Origin: Silene noctiflora
Taxonomy: Eukaryota; Streptophyta; Magnoliopsida; Caryophyllales; Caryophyllaceae
Assembly: GCA_009801015.1 (NCBI GenBank)
Contig: VHZZ01000635.1
Coordinates: 110,384 to 135,726, forward strand
DNA length: 25,343 nt
Direction of reading: 5' to 3'
Shown here one piece after another: positions 20,767 through 25,343 of the stretch. The notes beneath the pieces were generated by a model that saw only the letters and a program-made list of their open reading frames with translations, did not search any database and had not been told where the DNA came from. Positions within the stretch are counted from its first letter, which is position 1, and the number at the start of each line of letters is the position of its first letter. The position numbers and the translations under genes are program-made.

Positions 20767-21939
20767 TCACAAAGCAGCAATAAACATCTGCTTTTTACAG
20801 CTTGTTTCCATGGTTAACAGCTCCATTTCCCTTAATCTTTTCCCATTTTCATTAATACTACTTGGATTAACTTCAGATATATTAACCCCAAATAACCTTA
20901 TCATCTGGGCCGGACTCTCAACAACCTGGCCCAAAACCTCTTCGCCCGACCCGGACCCGGATCCGGAACAAGGCACAATACTCCTGGGCTTCCAGTCAAT
21001 GTAGAGCTGCCTGTCAGGCCCAGTAGACCTCTGAAAACACACAACATCTCCGGCTTTCAGATTCTTTTCCTTGACGAACCGGCTCCATCCTTTGGTCAAG
21101 ACGTAGCTTTGACTGCTATTCCAGTACGAGTACCGGAACCTCCAGACTTTCTCGTTTACGTCTTCGAAGTTAAGCAGTACGCCTTTGGATGGCGAGGAGG
21201 GGGAGGAGCACTTCCCGCTCAACTCAACGTTGTTGTTGTTGTTGTTGTTGAGCGGGAAGTGCTTCTCGGCGTGCTGCTTGGGGATGACTAGCCGGTTTAA
21301 TTTCCCCACATCACTCGGGGTTACTACTTTTTCGAATAACTGGGCCCGGCTAGTCATCCCTTTCAGACAACCTCCCCCGACATTGAGGGAGGTTGTCTGT
21401 CTATTAACCGACCCAACAAGCCCAGACGCAATCTGATGTTTTAGATTGCGTCTGTTTTGTTGGAGTTCGTCCTGGTAGGTATGCTTCCTGAGCATATCTA
21501 CCACCTCGGCCTTAGCCCGGGAATTCAAAAACTGCAACTCGATCACATCTTCTTCAACATCAAGAGACAACGGCTTGAAATTCGTGACAGCGTCACGACC
21601 ACGGAACCGTTGTGCAGCAACATCGTACGCACGTGCCGCCTCGTCTTCCTCATTGAATGTTCCGAGCCACACGCGCTGGTGTTTCTCGTAGATTTGGGCT
21701 CCCCAGCGCCCATTGGGCTGGGGGACCACTCCTTTGTATTTCGATGACGGGAGTTTCTTCGACTCGGCCTCGATCCCGTTCTCCGAGTCGATAATCACAC
21801 TCGTCCCGCTTCCCATTCGGGCTAAGGGGGACGGGTGTGTGATACCATTATTATTACTATTATTATTATTATTATTGTTCGGTTTTAGGGAGTCAATTGT
21901 TGAAGAACTCTCATTATCCATACTACTAATAGATTCCAT
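20767..21939 (-). CDS. RAV1: RAV/TEMPRANILLO-type AP2-B3 transcription factor
   Basis: Nuclear DNA-binding protein of the RAV family, which reads a bipartite site (CAACA with AP2, CACCTG with B3). Family members mostly repress transcription in flowering time, growth and stress. One exon, 390 residues, ATG to stop, as is usual for RAV genes. In order: poly-Asn at 21-27; [15 protein letters not shown] (41-55); an AP2 domain (about 66-121) with [17 protein letters not shown] and [16 protein letters not shown]; the linker [10 protein letters not shown] (146-155); a B3 domain (about 200-318) with [40 protein letters not shown] and LKAGDVVCF; and the repression motif RLFGV (348-352). Odd points are a second Asn run (231-237) in the B3 loop after HFPL, and a series of strong inverted repeats in the coding DNA from 21207 to 21502. 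I cannot tell RAV1/2 from TEM1/2 orthologues. The frame is intact and well conserved. Confidence 0.95.
   Translation of the reverse strand: MESISSMDNESSSTIDSLKPNNNNNNNSNNNGITHPSPLARMGSGTSVIIDSENGIEAESKKLPSSKYKGVVPQPNGRWGAQIYEKHQRVWLGTFNEEDEAARAYDVAAQRFRGRDAVTNFKPLSLDVEEDVIELQFLNSRAKAEVVDMLRKHTYQDELQQNRRNLKHQIASGLVGSVNRQTTSLNVGGGCLKGMTSRAQLFEKVVTPSDVGKLNRLVIPKQHAEKHFPLNNNNNNNVELSGKCSSPSSPSKGVLLNFEDVNEKVWRFRYSYWNSSQSYVLTKGWSRFVKEKNLKAGDVVCFQRSTGPDRQLYIDWKPRSIVPCSGSGSGSGEEVLGQVVESPAQMIRLFGVNISEVNPSSINENGKRLREMELLTMETSCKKQMFIAAL
21207..21502. repeat. Five successive inverted repeats inside the RAV coding sequence
   Basis: Perfect arms: 21207-21223 with 21247-21263 (17 bp, loop 23); 21281-21295 with 21346-21360 (15 bp, loop 50); 21364-21376 with 21387-21399 (13 bp, loop 10); 21423-21434 with 21443-21454 (12 bp, loop 8). 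A fifth, 21474-21485 with 21491-21502 (12 bp, loop 5), has one mismatch that would be a G-U-type pair in RNA. They are adjacent and do not overlap, so the mRNA could fold into a row of hairpins from the linker through the start of the B3 domain. Confidence 0.85.
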
Positions 21940-22030
21940 TATTTTAATTTTGGTTTTAGAGATTAAAAATCTAGAGAGAAGGAGAGGAGATTGTTGTTTG
22001 AATGAGATGGGAAATATGAAGGTTTTGAGG

Positions 22031-22042
22031 GTATATATATAA
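22031..22042 (-). promoter_or_regulatory. TATA box of the RAV gene
   Basis: On the minus strand the sequence reads TTATATATATAC about 92-103 bp before the start codon. This predicts a short leader of roughly 65 nt, which contains a pyrimidine-rich CTCTCCTTCTCTC stretch near 21970-21985. Position and sequence fit a plant core promoter. Confidence 0.75.
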
Positions 22043-22249
22043 GGAAAATATTATTATTAATATTGTTATTGTTATTACCAAAAAAAGGAATAAAAAGGAA
22101 AGAAATAATTCAAAAATCAAAATGTTGGTAATATTTTAAGAGGAGAAATATGTTTAGGAAAATGAAGAAATAGAAGGAGGTTGTGGGTCAACGGTAAGGA
22201 AGATTCAAGGATAGAGAGGTTTAAATTAAATTAAATAATTAAATAAACA

Positions 22250-22378
22250 TAAAAAAAAAAAAAAAAAGAGTGAGAGTGTATATGTTGTGTCGTGGCCTGT
22301 GGGCTATGTATGGGAGAAGATGTGTGAAGTGGGACCCACTTGTCAAGTTGAAGGGATTCACGTGACAGGTCATTTTTT
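22250..22378 (-). promoter_or_regulatory. Candidate upstream elements of the RAV gene
   Basis: A perfect G-box core CACGTG lies at 22359-22364, in the context ttcacgtgacagg, about 320 bp upstream of the TATA box. G-boxes bind bZIP and bHLH factors, including ABA and light regulators. A 17-18-base A run at about 22250-22267 lies between. Function is inferred from the motif only. Confidence 0.4.
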
Positions 22379-22379
22379 T

Positions 22380-23240
22380 GGAATAGTAAATAGTATCTCA
22401 ATTATTTAAGTCGGAAATAGTAGTAAAAGTAGTTTTAAATATTAAAACGGGTTAAAAAAATAAATGAGACAAAGGAAATTATAAAATTTTGTCTTATCAT
22501 CTATATGAAACACAATAATATTTACCCTATTTTACAACTTAAGATAAATTCGACTTTTTAAAGAACATCGATAAGAAATAGAAAGGTATAAAGAGGTTGG
22601 GTTGTGGTTTTGTAAGTTCATCCCCCCTTAAGGGTATGTAGTACGGATATGATGCTTGTTTGTCATTCTACTCCATGGCTAGATGGCCCTCTCTTCTTAT
22701 CTTATCAATTATTTTTATCTAATTTATGTTATGTTATGTTATGTTATAATCTTAATTAAGAAAGGTATAGTGTGACTTAAAAGTTAGGTAATTCGATATT
22801 TATTTAGGATATGATTTTGTCGATTTATGTATATAACGGTTTGATAATAACTTAGTAAGCTTATCAAATTTTAGACTAATACTTAAATTGTCATATTATA
22901 AGTGTGATTATTTAAATGAGTATTCTCGATCATCCCATTGGCTTTAAGTAGCTTTTTGGGTAGTTAAATGTTAACAATCTGAATCTCAAAAAGTTTGATT
23001 ACTTAAGTGAGTATTCTGTCGATATATTTTACCGCAACAGGATTTAGATTGTTAACATTCAATTTGAATTCCCTTGTGGTAAAATATTTGTCTTGTTAGA
23101 TCTTACGTACTAGCTTAAGTTTTGATTTTTCACAAAAGATAATTCTCCAAAATATCTCAATATCGCATATTTTCGGTCAAAGATATGAGGTTAAGTCAAT
23201 GTGTTTAAGCCTTTAAGGGTATAAACAAGCAGAAAGCCTC
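22380..23240. other. Upstream intergenic DNA, no gene
   Basis: No gene is seen. The stretch holds an (atgtt)n microsatellite at about 22725-22746. It also holds two interleaved inverted pairs: gttaacaatctgaatc (22969-22984) with gatttagattgttaac (23041-23056), and atattttaccgcaa (23024-23037) with ttgtggtaaaatat (23074-23087). Confidence 0.5.
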
Positions 23241-23371
23241 CCTTCAGACAGTCATTTTCCTCTAAAAGTTTTAGACGGGTCATATGTGAATCATTTACAG
23301 CTAAATGTGACCCAATTTAGATGGAAGTAACATTTTACCATAAAAATGTGATCCTGATCACTGTCTGAAGG
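23241..23371. mobile_element. Small transposon-like element with 12-bp perfect ends
   Basis: The ends ccttcagacagt (23241-23252) and actgtctgaagg (23360-23371) are perfect reverse complements bracketing 131 bp. The inside carries gggtcatatgtga and aaatgtgaccc as a further inverted pair. Size and structure suggest a very short MITE. No convincing target-site duplication is visible and there is no coding capacity. Confidence 0.6.
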
Positions 23372-24534
23372 TTTCAAGTTGAATAATCTATCTAAAATAA
23401 AAATTAGTGATAAACAAGCGGGTATGTCGTATTATTAATATTCCTAATTATTGGTTAGTGTTGTACTTGTAGTAGATAGACATTGAATTTTCTTTTCACC
23501 CAAAATGTGACAATCTGATTCTGATGCCCATAGCCCACAACAACATAACAATAACTCTATTATTAGGAAGAAGCCATAGATAACATACCCACCAATTATG
23601 GTACATAATTAAGGTTCCTGAATGTTGTTGGCCAATTGGAAGAAGAACAAGTTAAGGGTTGGTTCTTTAAAAACAAAGGATGGGTAGTGGGTCCACTACC
23701 CCAATGGTGGAGAAGTATGTAAGGACAGTGTGACAGATGTGAACTAGATAGACTTTGAAATTAAAAAGATCAGAGAAAATATGGGAGCCTGTATGCTGTA
23801 TGTATCATTGTATGCCTTGGTTATATCTTTACTACTTCCTTTATCTTATTCTCTCTTAACTTTTAGCACGTTGGATATCGTATAAGTAACTATACAACTG
23901 TACAAGTGCATGCCTTACTTGTTTTATATGTCCTGTTTAAAACCGTCTCAAGGTAAGATTATTGATGAATTTTTAGATGACTTCGATTTATGATGACAAG
24001 ATTTACTCAAGACAAATGAATGAATTATATATGTTATTTTATTTTGTATGTTTGACGGACAAAATGTTATAACTTTAAAAAGTTGTGAGACAAAGGGATA
24101 ACTGACAAGTGGCGAGGGATTGTGAGAAGTCTCTTTAAAGATATCGTTACAAGCAAAACTCTTTATTGTTGTTTTTCAAACCTCACGTTTTTTCAGGTGA
24201 TGTGAGAAAATAGAGTCTAAGGTGGGTGACGTGGGTCTGAATGTTTAAAGTATGAAGTGAGTCTTAATAATAAAGAATAAAAAAAAAATTAATGTTAGTG
24301 GAAATTGGAGTGACCGAGTCTTAAGATTGAGAAGAGCATTGCCAATAATCATACCATTATCTTATTTTTTTCTCACAATCTTCTTTTCTTTCCCCTTCTA
24401 TTTTTTTTTTTGAGATGTGAGAGTCGTCTTAAATTAAGATAGTCTTAAATAAGATCAGTTAATCTTACGTATGATGATTTTACATAACAATAAAGTAAAA
24501 CATATCTTGACATAACGGCCTTACTTTTTCTGGC
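23372..24534. other. Intergenic, no gene
   Basis: AT-rich DNA with no gene that I can support. The words aaaccgtctcaagg at about 23940 and gagtcgtcttaaattaag at about 24420 resemble ends of small transposons seen elsewhere in the window, but their borders cannot be set. Confidence 0.5.
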
Positions 24535-24690
24535 TTAATTTCAGCTCATTTAAGTTCAGCTCAGACGCTCAGCTTTATTCAACTTCATTCAGTTTAGTTT
24601 ATCTCTTCACAAATTAACTTTTATTTCAACTTCATTCAGTTCAGCCCAACTCTATTCAATTCAATTCAGTTCAACTCATTTAAGCCGAAA
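24535..24690. repeat. Degenerate 'TTCAGTTCAACTCA' repeat
   Basis: Words such as cagctcatttaag, ttcagctcag, ttcaacttcattcagt, ttcaattcagttcaact and cagcccaactc recur over about 155 bp with no fixed period. This is probably a decayed minisatellite, similar in kind to, but different in sequence from, that at 15470-15900. Confidence 0.6.
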
Positions 24691-25343
24691 ATAACAGGGC
24701 TAATGGGTAATAGAAATAAATAAAAGATGGAAAATGAGATGCGCCACCGAGTGGTTCTCAAATTGGGCGCAACCAGGGTTACTATAGTAAATTGCTTATC
24801 TATTTTAAATTCTCTCCAATAAAATTTGAATTTCAAACTAACTAATAAAATGGGTAATTTAGGAATTTAAAGTTGTAACAAACATGTTCATACTGATTTA
24901 CGTACACCGTTCCGGATTAATGATGCATTTAACAAATCAAAGAGAAAACAAACTAATTTCCTGATGATGACAATCAGTAATAGATCAACTTTGTGAGTGT
25001 GGGAATGATGCTTGATTCGTGCGTAAGAATGCACTTAATAAACTAATATCCTAACTTCGTTTTATAAACACACGTCGGAGATGGTTTTAAATTATTGGAT
25101 TATGATAAATCAAACGGAATCGATTTCAGTATCAAACAATACGATAATGAAGAAATATAATCACTAATGAAGATAATTCGACGTAAATTAATTTACTATT
25201 AAATGAATTACTTCGGTGTAAAATATTATTATAGATAAATTTTAGTTTAGTCATAGTTTTATGGAATTACTTTTTCACATACGGATTTTACTCTTTCACA
25301 TACATTTTTTCATAAAATTTCCATACCCTACCCTTTTTCCTAA
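24691..25343. other. Intergenic to the window end, no gene
   Basis: AT-rich sequence with no reading frame, RNA gene or well-formed repeat that I can support. Confidence 0.6.

Noticed and set aside
20810-22042. Several plus-strand frames opposite the RAV gene, up to 109 codons
   Set aside because: They are antisense shadows of a well-conserved coding sequence; their Val, Leu and Pro runs come from reading the Asn and Gly-Ser repeats backwards.
1-25343. CRISPR arrays, phage genes, operons or other prokaryotic systems
   Set aside because: No regularly spaced repeats or operon structure; spliced genes and a polymerase III tRNA show this is plant nuclear DNA.

Overview
This is nuclear DNA of a flowering plant. 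It has AT-rich intergenic sequence dense in small inverted-repeat transposons, intron-split genes with GT-AG (and one GC-AG) junctions, a tRNA read by RNA polymerase III, and proteins closest to eudicot families. The stowaway-like ends of the 'ctccct..gtcccggt' type are common in Caryophyllales such as spinach and beet relatives, but that placement is a guess from memory.

Layout. 1-3130: intergenic, with at least four miniature transposons and a 55-bp tandem duplication. 3131-9102, plus strand: an ALY/REF mRNA export adaptor (THO complex subunit 4 type) with a housekeeping promoter, a leader intron and six coding exons that I joined by reading frame and splice sites into 291 codons. 9103-9778: shared 3' region of two convergent genes. 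9779-14778, minus strand: an organellar methionine aminopeptidase of the MAP1B type, ten coding exons and 349 codons, all five metal ligands present. 14929-15010, minus strand: tRNA-Leu(UAA), about 150 bp upstream of the MAP1B start codon. 15011-20766: 5.7 kb without a gene, holding four members of one fold-back transposon family and degenerate repeats. 20767-21939, minus strand: an intronless RAV/TEMPRANILLO-type AP2-B3 transcription factor with a TATA box. 21940-25343: its upstream region, then transposon remnants and degenerate repeats.

The three protein genes act in unrelated processes (mRNA export, organellar N-terminal processing, transcriptional repression in development); nothing suggests a functional cluster. 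No CRISPR, phage or previously unknown multi-gene system is visible. The most unusual structure is a run of five successive perfect or near-perfect inverted repeats inside the RAV coding sequence (21207-21502). In two of them a conserved B3-domain coding segment is matched by its exact reverse complement in non-conserved linker sequence. Other points of interest are the GC-AG first coding intron of ALY with a CAGCAG tandem acceptor, one transposon nested in another within a MAP1B intron, and the six-copy fold-back family spread across the window.
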